From Sterolibacterium sp. (GTDB lineage: Bacteria > Pseudomonadota > Gammaproteobacteria > Burkholderiales > Rhodocyclaceae), in the NCBI GenBank assembly GCA_019105045.1, contig JAHRWT010000105.1:1-64000 (forward strand): 64,000 nt of DNA, read 5' to 3'. Position numbers and translations under genes: made by a program. Positions 29,582 to 38,438 of the stretch are shown here, piece after piece (positions within the stretch are counted from its first letter, which is position 1; each line of letters begins with the position of its first letter). The notes under the pieces are model-generated. The model did no database searches, was not told the origin of the DNA, and worked only from the letters and a program-made list of their open reading frames with translations.

Positions 29582-29716
29582 AAATATGCTTGCGATCACG
29601 ATAAAACAGTCAATCTATCGATGCTCTCCGGTCGCAAAGCTCTGTAAGAAGTCAGCCAAATCAGGAAACTTGTCTGATCATGACCACATTGGCAATCAGT
29701 CGCCAAGATCATGAGA

Positions 29717-31975
29717 TCAGCGCATTGCTCCCTGTATTTGCTCATCAATGATTTTTGGCGTGATGAACACCAACAGTTCCTTCCGCGACTGGGAGCGGGT
29801 ATTGCTCTTGAACAAGTTACCGAACAGGGGAATGTCTCCCAGCATCGGCACTTTGTTGACCAGATCTTTTTCATCCTGTTGATAGACCCCGCCAAGCACA
29901 ACCGTTCCGCCATTATCAACCGTTACTTTGGTACGGATGTTTTTGGTATTGATGGAGACACCATCGACGTAGACCGCACCAACCTCATCATTTGAAACCT
30001 CCAGATCCAGGATGACCGTACCATCCGTAGTGATCTGCGGCGTTACAGACAGCCGGAGTTCTGCTTTCTTGAACTGGGTTTGCGGTGTTCCCTTGTCGGT
30101 AATGACCGTAAAGGGCACTTCAACCCCCTGGGAAATCTGTGCTTGCTGCGAATCAGCCGTTACCACGCGCGGGCTGGCAATGCTCTTCAGGCGCCCATCC
30201 GTCTCGGCGGCCTGCAGTTCAAGATTAATGAAATTCGAGACACCGTTCCTGAACAAGCTGATAGCCAAGCGGCTCGGATCCGCCCCGCCCTGCTTTATGG
30301 CAGGCAGGTTGACCGATGTCGTCTGCGCCAATGAAGCAGATCCAATGCCGCCGCCCCCGCCATCCTGCCCCGTCTGGGCAAAAAGACCATCCAGGCTGCC
30401 GCCCACTCTGGCACGGGTGACTTTCTTGGCCGGATCAATCAGATTGCTCGCGTCGTTGAAACCCAGTCGAACACCCAAACTACGTCCGAAGTTATCCTCG
30501 GCACTCACGATACGCGCTTCGATCAGAACCTGCTTGACCGGCTTGTCGAGCTGCATGATGAGCGTTTTGACGCGCTCCAGATACTGTGGGTAATCAGTCA
30601 CGAACAGTTGATTGGTGCGCACATCCATGGCAACAGCGCCAAAGGGAGAAAGATAGCTGCCGCGTTCGGTGGCCGAAGCAATCGCTCCCTTGATCTGTGG
30701 CACATCGCCACGCACTCCGGCCAGCGTCCCGCCACGGCGGAGCTCATCTTCGGATTTTTTCAGATCCTCGCCTGTCAGCAATCTGGAAACGTCTTCCGCT
30801 TTGGCGTAGCTGAGGCGGAAAGTCTGGGTCTGCATGGGTTCGGCAATGCTTGATGCCTGACGGGATTGTGCCTGGTATTCATCGCGCTCGATGATCTCCT
30901 TGTCAGGCGCAATCCAGATGACGTTGCCCTTCTTGCGCATACCCAGCCCCTTGGACTGCAGAATGATGTCCAGCGCCTGATCCCAGGGAACATCCTTGAG
31001 ACGCAGGGTCACATTACCCGTTACGGCGTCACTGGTAATGATGTTGTAGTTGGTGAAATCCGCAATCACCTGCAGCACGGCGCGTACTTCAATGTTCTGG
31101 AAATTCAAGGAGAGTTTTTCTCCGTGCGCCCCCGTTGAACTACCCGGCACCAGCTGATTGGGATCCTCAACAATGGGACGCACCTCGACGACAAACTGGT
31201 TGTCGCTCTGATATGCGTTATGCTCCCATAGGCCGTGAGGGGTGATCGTCATTTGAACATTGCCGCTCTGCCTCTTGGTGTCGACAACCGAAACAGGCGT
31301 CGCAAAATCGGTCACATCCATGCGACGGCTGAGATGGCGAGGCAAATCCGCTTTCTTGAAAGTCACCAGCAGGTTTCTGCCCTGCTTTTGCAGGTCGATC
31401 CCGATATTTGGGTCGGACAGGTCAACCATGATGCGCGCTTCACCATCACGCCCCCTGCGGAAATTGATTTCCCGCAAGCCTGGTGCGCTCGCTCCAGACG
31501 CCTGTGGTGTGGCCGTGGAAAAATGTGAAATCGGCGCCGTTGGCGCGGCAACCGCCGAACTCGCGGCACTTCCGGCAGCCGCCAGCGTCACATAGACATC
31601 CGCACCATCGACACGGGTATCGTATGAAGCCATCCGGTTCAGGTTGAGTACCATACGAGTACGATCACCGACCTGGATGACATTGATGCTGCGCAAGTCT
31701 CCCTGGTTCACCTGTTCAACATTGCGCGTCAACGTGCTTGATGTTGCCGGAAAGTCAAAGGCAATACGGGGTGGGCTGGCAATGCTGAAGCTGGCGGGCG
31801 AAGTGGCCGGTGGCTGCTTGAGCGTGAGCTTGACGATGGTCACCCCCTCTGACTGACTCACTTGCAGATTATCAATGCTGTTGGCCGAGGCATCCTGCGC
31901 CCAGGATACAGAAGCCAAACCACAGAATATTGCAATAGAGGCCAGGTAACGACCCGTTGTGCGAAGTAAGCTCAT
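29717..31975 (-). CDS. pilQ: Type IV pilus secretin PilQ
   Basis: PilQ forms the outer-membrane gate through which type IV pili extend and retract. The 752-residue product has a signal peptide (about 1-26, VSWA-QD), AMIN-type beta domains in the first half (about 30-250, peptidoglycan binding), a secretin/TonB short N-terminal domain (about 285-335), N-domains, and the C-terminal secretin with EVPFTVITDKGTPQTQFKKAEL and VVLGGVYQQDE. Its ATG overlaps the pilP stop (ATGA). It is the last gene of pilMNOPQ; aroK, the common next gene elsewhere, is not present here. Confidence 0.97.
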   Translation of the reverse strand: MSLLRTTGRYLASIAIFCGLASVSWAQDASANSIDNLQVSQSEGVTIVKLTLKQPPATSPASFSIASPPRIAFDFPATSSTLTRNVEQVNQGDLRSINVIQVGDRTRMVLNLNRMASYDTRVDGADVYVTLAAAGSAASSAVAAPTAPISHFSTATPQASGASAPGLREINFRRGRDGEARIMVDLSDPNIGIDLQKQGRNLLVTFKKADLPRHLSRRMDVTDFATPVSVVDTKRQSGNVQMTITPHGLWEHNAYQSDNQFVVEVRPIVEDPNQLVPGSSTGAHGEKLSLNFQNIEVRAVLQVIADFTNYNIITSDAVTGNVTLRLKDVPWDQALDIILQSKGLGMRKKGNVIWIAPDKEIIERDEYQAQSRQASSIAEPMQTQTFRLSYAKAEDVSRLLTGEDLKKSEDELRRGGTLAGVRGDVPQIKGAIASATERGSYLSPFGAVAMDVRTNQLFVTDYPQYLERVKTLIMQLDKPVKQVLIEARIVSAEDNFGRSLGVRLGFNDASNLIDPAKKVTRARVGGSLDGLFAQTGQDGGGGGIGSASLAQTTSVNLPAIKQGGADPSRLAISLFRNGVSNFINLELQAAETDGRLKSIASPRVVTADSQQAQISQGVEVPFTVITDKGTPQTQFKKAELRLSVTPQITTDGTVILDLEVSNDEVGAVYVDGVSINTKNIRTKVTVDNGGTVVLGGVYQQDEKDLVNKVPMLGDIPLFGNLFKSNTRSQSRKELLVFITPKIIDEQIQGAMR

Positions 31976-32505
31976 TTCTTAGTCTCCTGTTCCTGCAGCT
32001 GCAGAGAGGTGGCGCGCTCGACCCACTCACTGTCTTGATCCTGCACCAGCTCCTTGAGCTGGATTTCCGTATCGGTGATGCCAACTACCTTGCCGAAATT
32101 CTGCCCCATGTAATTTCCAATACGAACCGTATGTACCATCTTGTCGGCCAGCACCATGGCGCTTATCCGGCCTTTTTCGTGAACCACACCAACCATTTTC
32201 AGAGCTTCAAGAGGATAGGCCTCCAACGGTTCCTTGTAGCGATCAAGATCAGGCCGCAGACCACTGCCTTCGCCTTTCTTTCCGGTTTCAATCCGTAACG
32301 AATTGAATGGATCCATCAAATCGGAGGCATCATAGGAAACGATGGGAAAGGGCTTGATCTCGGGTAGCGGCGGAATCCTGCCCTTGATATTCTTGCTGGC
32401 TTCCTGCATCCATTGCTTGATATCCTGATGCTCATCAGCCATGCAACCGGCAAGCAGCAAGGCGGCCAGCACAGTCACGCTTAGGGTCACGGGCAATCTG
32501 CTCAT
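31972..32505 (-). CDS. pilP: Type IV pilus lipoprotein PilP
   Basis: PilP is the inner-membrane lipoprotein that links the PilMNO platform to the PilQ secretin. The 177-residue product has a lipobox (LLLAGC, C21), a disordered Pro-rich linker including IPPLPEIKPFP, and the beta-domain with YPLEALKMVGVV and VRIGNYMGQNFGKV typical of PilP. Its start overlaps the pilO stop and its stop overlaps the pilQ start. Confidence 0.96.
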   Translation of the reverse strand: MSRLPVTLSVTVLAALLLAGCMADEHQDIKQWMQEASKNIKGRIPPLPEIKPFPIVSYDASDLMDPFNSLRIETGKKGEGSGLRPDLDRYKEPLEAYPLEALKMVGVVHEKGRISAMVLADKMVHTVRIGNYMGQNFGKVVGITDTEIQLKELVQDQDSEWVERATSLQLQEQETKK

Positions 32506-33191
32506 TTCTTGCCCCCCTTCTTGCCTTGCTCCTGTTTTTCACGCTTCTGCTTGGCTATCTCGGCCTCGTCAAGATAGCGGAAAGTCTTTGCCACCATGGT
32601 CATGCTCAGCCTGTCATCCTTGAGCGTAGTCACATCGATATCATTCAGAGTGACAATGCGCGAAAGCTTGGCGACATCACCGGTAAAAGCACCCAGATCA
32701 TGATAGCGCCCGACCAGCTTGATGGTGATGGGCAGCTCGGCGTAGAAATCCTTAACGGCCTCGGTTCCTGGCTTGAACAACTCGAACTGCAGCCCTCGAC
32801 CAATGCCTGACTGATTGATATCAACCAGCATGGACTCCATTTCCGCCTTGTCTGGCAATTGACGCAGCAAGGTACCAAATGACTGGTCAATTTCAGCCAG
32901 CTGCTTGCTGTACTGGTCCAGATTGACAGCCTGTTTTTTCTTGTCAAGCCATTCATCCTTGAGACGAGATTCTTCGTGTCGCTTGGCATCCAGCTCGTCA
33001 AACTGGGTACTCCAGCCAAACCACCAGGCACAAAGCAGCAGCAACAGAAAAACACCCAACAGAATTGTGATGCGCGGAATCAGCGGCCAACTGCCCGGCT
33101 CTTTGAAATCCAGCGTCTTGAAATCTTCAGCCAGCGACTGAAAGTCGATTGTCGGCATGGAAGGTTTACTCAGCGCAGGGGCTTTTCTCAT
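32502..33191 (-). CDS. pilO: Type IV pilus inner-membrane protein PilO
   Basis: PilO pairs with PilN through periplasmic coiled coils to form the pilus alignment complex. The 229-residue protein has a short cytoplasmic tail, one membrane helix (about 40-60), a coiled coil (about 65-115), the conserved LLRQLPDKAEM segment and a ferredoxin-like C-terminal domain. It ends in a Lys-rich tail. Four-base overlaps with pilN and pilP indicate coupled translation. Confidence 0.95.
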   Translation of the reverse strand: MRKAPALSKPSMPTIDFQSLAEDFKTLDFKEPGSWPLIPRITILLGVFLLLLLCAWWFGWSTQFDELDAKRHEESRLKDEWLDKKKQAVNLDQYSKQLAEIDQSFGTLLRQLPDKAEMESMLVDINQSGIGRGLQFELFKPGTEAVKDFYAELPITIKLVGRYHDLGAFTGDVAKLSRIVTLNDIDVTTLKDDRLSMTMVAKTFRYLDEAEIAKQKREKQEQGKKGGKK

Positions 33192-33790
33192 GATTTCTTG
33201 CCCTTCTTGACTTTCTTGTCGCTCACCTTGCCGTCTTCGGCCGCTGCTTGCTGGCGCGTAAAGAACACGTTCAGGTTGAACTGACTGAGACGGCGCGAAC
33301 CCAGTGTCACCGACTGTATCTCCACCAGATTCGGACGCTCAAGCAGCGGAGAGGCTTCAAGATTGCGCATCATGGAAGAAACGCGCGAATTGCTCTGCGC
33401 ATAGCCAATCAGGGTGATCTTGTCACCTTTCTGCTTGATGCTTTTCAGATAGGTACCTTCCGGCAACTGATGCACCAACTCATTGAACAGATGAACAGTC
33501 TCGGCACGGTTTGCCTGGAGCGACTCGATGACACGCTTGCGCGAAAGCAACGCATCGGTCTGCTCCTTGAGGTTCTTGATGGCTTCGATATCCTTGTCCA
33601 GGGCGGCAATTTCAGTCACAAGAAAACGGTTCTTTTCATCCTGGGTACTGATATAGCCGCTGATGACACCGTATCCCATGAACCAGATCAGCCCGGCAAG
33701 CAGGACGACAGCACCCAACAGCGCAAAAAACTGCTGCCGCCGTGCTGCGCGTTTTTCCTCACGATGAGGAAGCAGGTTGATGCGAATCAC
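33188..33790 (-). CDS. pilN: Type IV pilus inner-membrane protein PilN
   Basis: PilN carries the N-terminal INLLPHREEKR motif (residues 3-13) that binds the groove of PilM. A membrane helix (about 20-45), a coiled coil (about 50-85) and a periplasmic ferredoxin-like domain (about 95-175) follow. The 200-residue product ends in a Lys-rich tail like PilO. It overlaps pilM and pilO by 4 bases each. Confidence 0.96.
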   Translation of the reverse strand: MIRINLLPHREEKRAARRQQFFALLGAVVLLAGLIWFMGYGVISGYISTQDEKNRFLVTEIAALDKDIEAIKNLKEQTDALLSRKRVIESLQANRAETVHLFNELVHQLPEGTYLKSIKQKGDKITLIGYAQSNSRVSSMMRNLEASPLLERPNLVEIQSVTLGSRRLSQFNLNVFFTRQQAAAEDGKVSDKKVKKGKKS

Positions 33791-34872
33791 TGATCAAACC
33801 TCCGTAGGGCGAGACCACATGCAACCATCAGGGCTGGCGCATCCGCCAGCAATTGCTTCGGCCTGATGCGTGCCGAAGCAAGCATGTTGGCAAACGGATT
33901 GGCGATGATTGCCGGAACACCAATGCGCTCCTTGATGGCTGCATCCAGTCCGGGAATGACGGCACACCCTCCGGCCAAAACAATCTGATCAACCTGGGTG
34001 TGCTGCGACTGCCCGGATGAAAAGAAGAACTGCAACGCACGCGAAACCTCCAGGACAAGATTGTCCATGAAAGGCTTGAGCAAATCTGTCTCGTAATTGT
34101 TCGGCAATGATTGAGTACGTTTTGCCGCATCCGCCTCTTCGTAACTCATGCCATAGGCACGCATGATTTCCTGAGTCAGCAGGTTGCCGCCAAATGCCTG
34201 TTCCCGCGCGTAGAGCTGCTGCCCGTTACGCAAGATGGTCAACCCCATGATATTGGCGCCAATATCAACCAGCGCGATCAACTTGTCCCTGCCGCCACCG
34301 GGCAGTTGCTGCCTGACCAGCTCGAATGCCGACAAGCTTGCGTAGGACTCGACATCGACGATCAGCGCCTTGAGACCGGCAGCCTCGGCACAGGCCACGC
34401 GATCTTCCACCTTTTCCTTGCGTGAGGCCGCAATCAGAACCTCGACTTCATCCTGGCTCGACGGAGCCGGGCCCAACACCTGGAAATCGAGATTCACCTC
34501 ATCCAGGGCAAATGGAATGTACTGATTGGCTTCGGATTCAACTTGCACTTCCATTTCCTGCTCGCGCAAGTTTGCAGCAAGAATGATCCTGCGGGTAATC
34601 ACCGCCGCTGCCGGCAAGGCCAGAGCCACATACTTTGCAGAAGAGCCGAGACGCTTCCAGGCGCGCTTGACACCATCGGCGACTTGGTCAAAGTTGGCAA
34701 TATTGCCGTCAGCCACCGCATCGCGCGGCAAAGATTCGATCGTGTAGCGCTCAATGCGTCGCGCACCTTTACCGGTATCCACCAACTCGACCATCTTGAC
34801 CGATGAGGAAGTGATATCCACACCAATCAGCGGCCGGTTTTTTGGATTGAAAATTGACAAGTCGATCTGCAA
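33787..34872 (-). CDS. pilM: Type IV pilus cytoplasmic ATPase-fold protein PilM
   Basis: PilM is the actin/FtsA-like cytoplasmic ring component that binds PilN. The 361-residue product begins with a short amphipathic stretch, then LIGVDITSSSVKMVEL (phosphate-1 motif), LVDIGANIMGLTIL (phosphate-2) and VLAGGCAVIPGLD (adenosine motif). The TTG at 34872 was chosen because AAAGGA lies 9-12 bases upstream and homologues start at this point. It is the first gene of pilMNOPQ, diverging from mrcA. Confidence 0.96.
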   Translation of the reverse strand: MQIDLSIFNPKNRPLIGVDITSSSVKMVELVDTGKGARRIERYTIESLPRDAVADGNIANFDQVADGVKRAWKRLGSSAKYVALALPAAAVITRRIILAANLREQEMEVQVESEANQYIPFALDEVNLDFQVLGPAPSSQDEVEVLIAASRKEKVEDRVACAEAAGLKALIVDVESYASLSAFELVRQQLPGGGRDKLIALVDIGANIMGLTILRNGQQLYAREQAFGGNLLTQEIMRAYGMSYEEADAAKRTQSLPNNYETDLLKPFMDNLVLEVSRALQFFFSSGQSQHTQVDQIVLAGGCAVIPGLDAAIKERIGVPAIIANPFANMLASARIRPKQLLADAPALMVACGLALRRFDQ

Positions 34873-34927
34873 GAAAATTTTCCTTTTAAAATCTTGCGTT
34901 AGACGCCATACAGATAATTCACTTTAG

Positions 34928-34956
34928 ATGCTAGCAGCAACATTGGCGAGTGTAAA
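34928..34956 (-). promoter_or_regulatory. Promoter of pilMNOPQ
   Basis: On the minus strand TTTACA (34956-34951), exactly 17 bases and TAGCAT (34933-34928) form a good sigma-70 promoter that would start near 34921, about 50 bases before the pilM TTG. The region is AT-rich. Confidence 0.6.
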
Positions 34957-35255
34957 GAAATTTTTCTGGAGGCATTTTTACCATATCGTGCCGGACAAGC
35001 AACAGTTCACTCCAAGGAAACTTTGCACGAATCGGGCCGGTCAGCAGATGCTGTGCGCCGTTTCAACTGGCACGAGAGGCAAGGCGCGAAATTGCAACAA
35101 GGGCGCGCTTGCAAGGATGAGCAACGCCGTCATGCAAATGCTGCGTGCCAAATCTGCAGATGGATGTGACGGAACGATTCTTGCAGGGCTTCCCCAAGGA
35201 ATTTCTCACTTCACGGCCTATAATACGTTTCCGATTTCCACACGAAAACTTTCCC
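34957..35255 (+). other. pilM-mrcA divergent spacer with mrcA -10 element
   Basis: No gene is supported. A perfect TATAAT at 35219-35224 would start mrcA transcription near 35231. It lies inside the longer in-frame reading frame of mrcA (open from 35145), which is why I place the mrcA start downstream of it. No clear -35 is present. Confidence 0.45.
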
Positions 35256-37682
35256 TTGTCCCCCTTTTTTCGCTGGCCTCTCTACCTGCTTGCGCTACTT
35301 GCTGGTGCCGTTCTGGCCGGTGTGGCATTGCTCGGCATCATCATCGTTCTGGCCTATCCGCAACTGCCTTCGCTTGAAGTCCTTACCGACTACCAACCCA
35401 AGATTCCCTTGCGCGTCTATACCGCCGATGGCTATCTGATCGGGGAATTCGGTGAAGAGCGACGGGCTCTCGTGCGCATCGACGAAGTCCCCGATGTCAT
35501 GAAGCACGCCATTCTTGCAGCCGAAGACGAGCGCTTCTACGTCCATGGCGGCGTTGACACACTGGGCGTCTTGCGTGCCGCCTATTCCAACTTCGTCGGC
35601 GGCGGCAAACGTCAGGGCGCCTCTACCATTACCATGCAGGTTGCGCGCAATTTCTTTCTGTCCAGGGAAAAAACCCTGACACGCAAACTCTACGAGGCCC
35701 TGCTCGCTTTCAAGATCGAGCACAGCCTCTCCAAGGATGAAATCCTGCAGTTGTACATCAACCAGATCTATCTGGGCCAGCGTGCTTATGGTTTTTCCTC
35801 TGCCGCGCAGATCTACTATGGCAAGGCGCTCAAGGATCTCAGCCTTGCCGAAGCCGCCATGTTGGCCGGCCTGCCCAAGGCGCCATCATCCTTCAATCCC
35901 GTGGTCAATCCAAAGCGCGCCAAACTCCGGCAACTGTATGTCCTGCGGCGCATGCTCAGTCTCAAATACATCAGCAACAGCGCCTATAGTGAAGCCGAAA
36001 ACGCTGTACTCACCGTCAAACGCGATTACAACGACTTTGGCGTACATGCCGAATTCGTTGCAGAAATGGCTCGTCAAATCGCCTATGAACAGTTCCAGGA
36101 CGGCATTTACGACCACGGCCTGAAGATCATCACCACCATTACCAAAGCCGAGCAGGAAGCCGCCTACAACAGTCTGCGCAAGGCATTGTTCGATTACGAT
36201 CGACGCCACGGTTACCGTGGTGCCGAAGGCTATATCGACCCGCAAGCCATCCAGTCAGAGCAGGATGACGCCCTGGAAGAAGCCCTTGCCACTCATGAAG
36301 ACTCCGACGACCTGCGCGCTGCCATCGTGCTTGATGCCAGACCGGATGCTGTTCGTGCCTACCTGCGTGGTGGTGAAACCATACAGATCAACGGCGATGG
36401 CCTCAAGTTTGCCAGCCGTATGCTGGATGACAAAGCCCCACCCAACAAGCGCATTCGACGCGGCGCAATCATTCGCGTCAATAAAAACAACAAACAGCAA
36501 TGGCAGATCAGCCAGATGCCGGAAGCCGAAGGTGCCTTTGTCGCAGCCAGCCCGATTGACGGCTCGATTCGCGCTCTGGTTGGCGGTTTCGATTTCAACC
36601 GCAACAAGTTCAATCACGTCACCCAAGCCTGGCGCCAGCCCGGCTCCAGTTTCAAGCCCTTCATTTACTCGGCAGCCCTGGAAAAAGGCTATAACCCGTC
36701 CTCAATCCTGGCAGACGCACCCATCGTGATCTCCGCCGAAGAAACCGGCAGCCGTGCCTGGGAGCCGAAAAACTACGATGGAAAATACGATGGCCCGATG
36801 TCGCTGCGCACGGCACTGGCCAAATCGAAGAACATGGTGTCCATCCATCTGCTCAGGTCAATTGGCCCGCAGTACGCTCAGGACTACATTACCCGGTTTG
36901 GCTTTGATGCTGACAAACATCCTCCCTATCTCACCATGGCTCTCGGTTCGGGCGGCGTCACGTCGTGGCAACAGCTGACTGCCTATGCAACTTTTGCCAA
37001 TGGCGGCTATCGCATCACACCCTTCATCGTCCGCCAGATACTCGACAACAAAGGCAAGGTTCTTGCCGAAACGAAACCGGCCATCGCCGGTGATGAATCC
37101 CTGCGCGTCATCGATGCCCGCAACGCCTATCTGATGGACAGCATGTTGCACGACGTTGTCAGGCGTGGCACGGCAACCAAGGCACTGTCACTGAAACGCA
37201 GCGATCTTGCCGGCAAGACCGGCACCACCAACGATTACGTCGACGCCTGGTTCTGTGGCTATCAGCCAACTGTCGTCGGCATTGCCTGGATCGGCTTCGA
37301 CCAGCCCAAGAAGCTGGGTAGCGGAGAAACCGGCGGCACCGCCGCCCTGCCCATCTGGATCGGCTACATGGAAAAAGCCCTGCAAGGCGTACCGGAAAGT
37401 TTCCTCGATCTGCCAGAAGGCTTGACTACCATCACGCCAGCCAGTCCTGATGGCAAAGCAGGCGCCCGAGAATACATCTACGCCGAGGATCTTCCTGAAA
37501 CAAGCGACACCATGGTGCATGACAAGGAAGCGCCGGAAACCGAAACTTCGTTGCTGCCCTCGCTCTTTCCTGGAGTGACAGCACCCACCCAGGAAAAACA
37601 GCAGCCACCAGCCCCTGTACAGGACGCCCGACCCAAACCCGTCCAGGCGCCGGCAGCCAAGTCCCAAGGCGCGACGCCTTGA
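35256..37682 (+). CDS. mrcA: Penicillin-binding protein 1A (bifunctional glycosyltransferase/transpeptidase)
   Basis: PBP1A polymerises and cross-links peptidoglycan. One membrane helix near the N-terminus is followed by the GT51 domain with catalytic Glu (AAEDERF, E90), QGASTITMQVARNFFL and INQIYLGQRAYGF. An OB-like insert and the transpeptidase come next: SxxK at S464-K467 (GSSFKPF), SKN, and KTGTT near 655. A Pro/Gln-rich tail ends the protein. I chose the TTG at 35256 (808 residues, MSPFFRWPLYLLALL) because a TATAAT lies just upstream. The frame stays open to an ATG at 35160 and a GTG at 35145, either of which could be annotated instead. Adjacency to divergent pilM is conserved in proteobacteria. 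Confidence 0.93.
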   Translation: MSPFFRWPLYLLALLAGAVLAGVALLGIIIVLAYPQLPSLEVLTDYQPKIPLRVYTADGYLIGEFGEERRALVRIDEVPDVMKHAILAAEDERFYVHGGVDTLGVLRAAYSNFVGGGKRQGASTITMQVARNFFLSREKTLTRKLYEALLAFKIEHSLSKDEILQLYINQIYLGQRAYGFSSAAQIYYGKALKDLSLAEAAMLAGLPKAPSSFNPVVNPKRAKLRQLYVLRRMLSLKYISNSAYSEAENAVLTVKRDYNDFGVHAEFVAEMARQIAYEQFQDGIYDHGLKIITTITKAEQEAAYNSLRKALFDYDRRHGYRGAEGYIDPQAIQSEQDDALEEALATHEDSDDLRAAIVLDARPDAVRAYLRGGETIQINGDGLKFASRMLDDKAPPNKRIRRGAIIRVNKNNKQQWQISQMPEAEGAFVAASPIDGSIRALVGGFDFNRNKFNHVTQAWRQPGSSFKPFIYSAALEKGYNPSSILADAPIVISAEETGSRAWEPKNYDGKYDGPMSLRTALAKSKNMVSIHLLRSIGPQYAQDYITRFGFDADKHPPYLTMALGSGGVTSWQQLTAYATFANGGYRITPFIVRQILDNKGKVLAETKPAIAGDESLRVIDARNAYLMDSMLHDVVRRGTATKALSLKRSDLAGKTGTTNDYVDAWFCGYQPTVVGIAWIGFDQPKKLGSGETGGTAALPIWIGYMEKALQGVPESFLDLPEGLTTITPASPDGKAGAREYIYAEDLPETSDTMVHDKEAPETETSLLPSLFPGVTAPTQEKQQPPAPVQDARPKPVQAPAAKSQGATP

Positions 37683-37751
37683 AGGAAAATGACGCGCAGA
37701 TGGCGAGCTGATCAGTCAACCCGCTTAACCGCTGTTCAGCCAGGACTTACG

Positions 37752-38093
37752 CTAACTGTTCAGCGCTATTCTTTCACCGGCTTGTTCACTCATGCACAAG
37801 GACAGCCGCGTCATGAGCGCCATGCCATCCCGCGTCCCCAGCCAGCTTTCGGGGAGAGTTCCATCCGCGACCGGACGGAAATGATAGCCTCCCGATCTGG
37901 CAGCAATCCAGATTTCCTGCGCCGCGCTGTGGCGGTTGATGATGATTTTGCTGCCGCCCGCATGATCGAAATCCAGCTCGATCACACCACCGGCTAGAAA
38001 CTCATAGTCAAAATCCGCCGTGCATTTTTCCAGCGCGCTCTCGATACGTGCCAGCATTGCATCAGCCAGCGCGTTGAAGGTTTGCTCATCCAT
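37752..38093 (-). CDS. cyaY: Iron-sulfur cluster assembly regulator CyaY (frataxin)
   Basis: A 113-residue bacterial frataxin that binds iron and modulates IscS activity. Features are the acidic first helix (DEQTFNALADAMLARIE), DYEFLAGGVIELDF, the INRHSAAQEIWIAARSGGYHF sheet and the final WLGTRDG segment. It diverges from lptM-lysA, as in most beta- and gammaproteobacteria, and converges on mrcA. Confidence 0.95.
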   Translation of the reverse strand: MDEQTFNALADAMLARIESALEKCTADFDYEFLAGGVIELDFDHAGGSKIIINRHSAAQEIWIAARSGGYHFRPVADGTLPESWLGTRDGMALMTRLSLCMSEQAGERIALNS

Positions 38094-38225
38094 GGCTCAA
38101 ATCTCCGTCCGTATTGCCATCAACAATTGCAATGACCGCCTTAGGGCACAACATGTTAGGATTTCGGGCTTTTATCCATCACCCGGTTTCCTCTGTCCAA
38201 CCGTCTGCTGACAGTCCCTACACTC

Positions 38226-38438
38226 ATGCGCCTTCGATACACAAGCCGTCATCTCGTTTATCCGGTTTTTATCCTGCTGGCCGCCTGCGGCACAAAGACA
38301 CCATTGAGTCTGCCGCCAGGACACAGCCAACCGCCCCTGTTCGGTAACTCGGCACCGCGCGCCACCACAGCGCAGGCCGAAGATCATAACAAACCTGTCA
38401 ACAGCCGCGAAAACCAGACAACGACAGAAACACCATGA
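38226..38438 (+). CDS. lptM: LPS-transport-associated lipoprotein LptM (YifL/LppL)
   Basis: A 70-residue lipoprotein with the lipobox LLAAC (C21) and the family's post-cysteine GTKTPLSLP segment. LptM of E. coli assists oxidative maturation of the LptD-LptE translocon. The remainder is low in complexity and hydrophilic. It overlaps lysA by ATGA and diverges from cyaY, the conserved location. Confidence 0.85.
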   Translation: MRLRYTSRHLVYPVFILLAACGTKTPLSLPPGHSQPPLFGNSAPRATTAQAEDHNKPVNSRENQTTTETP

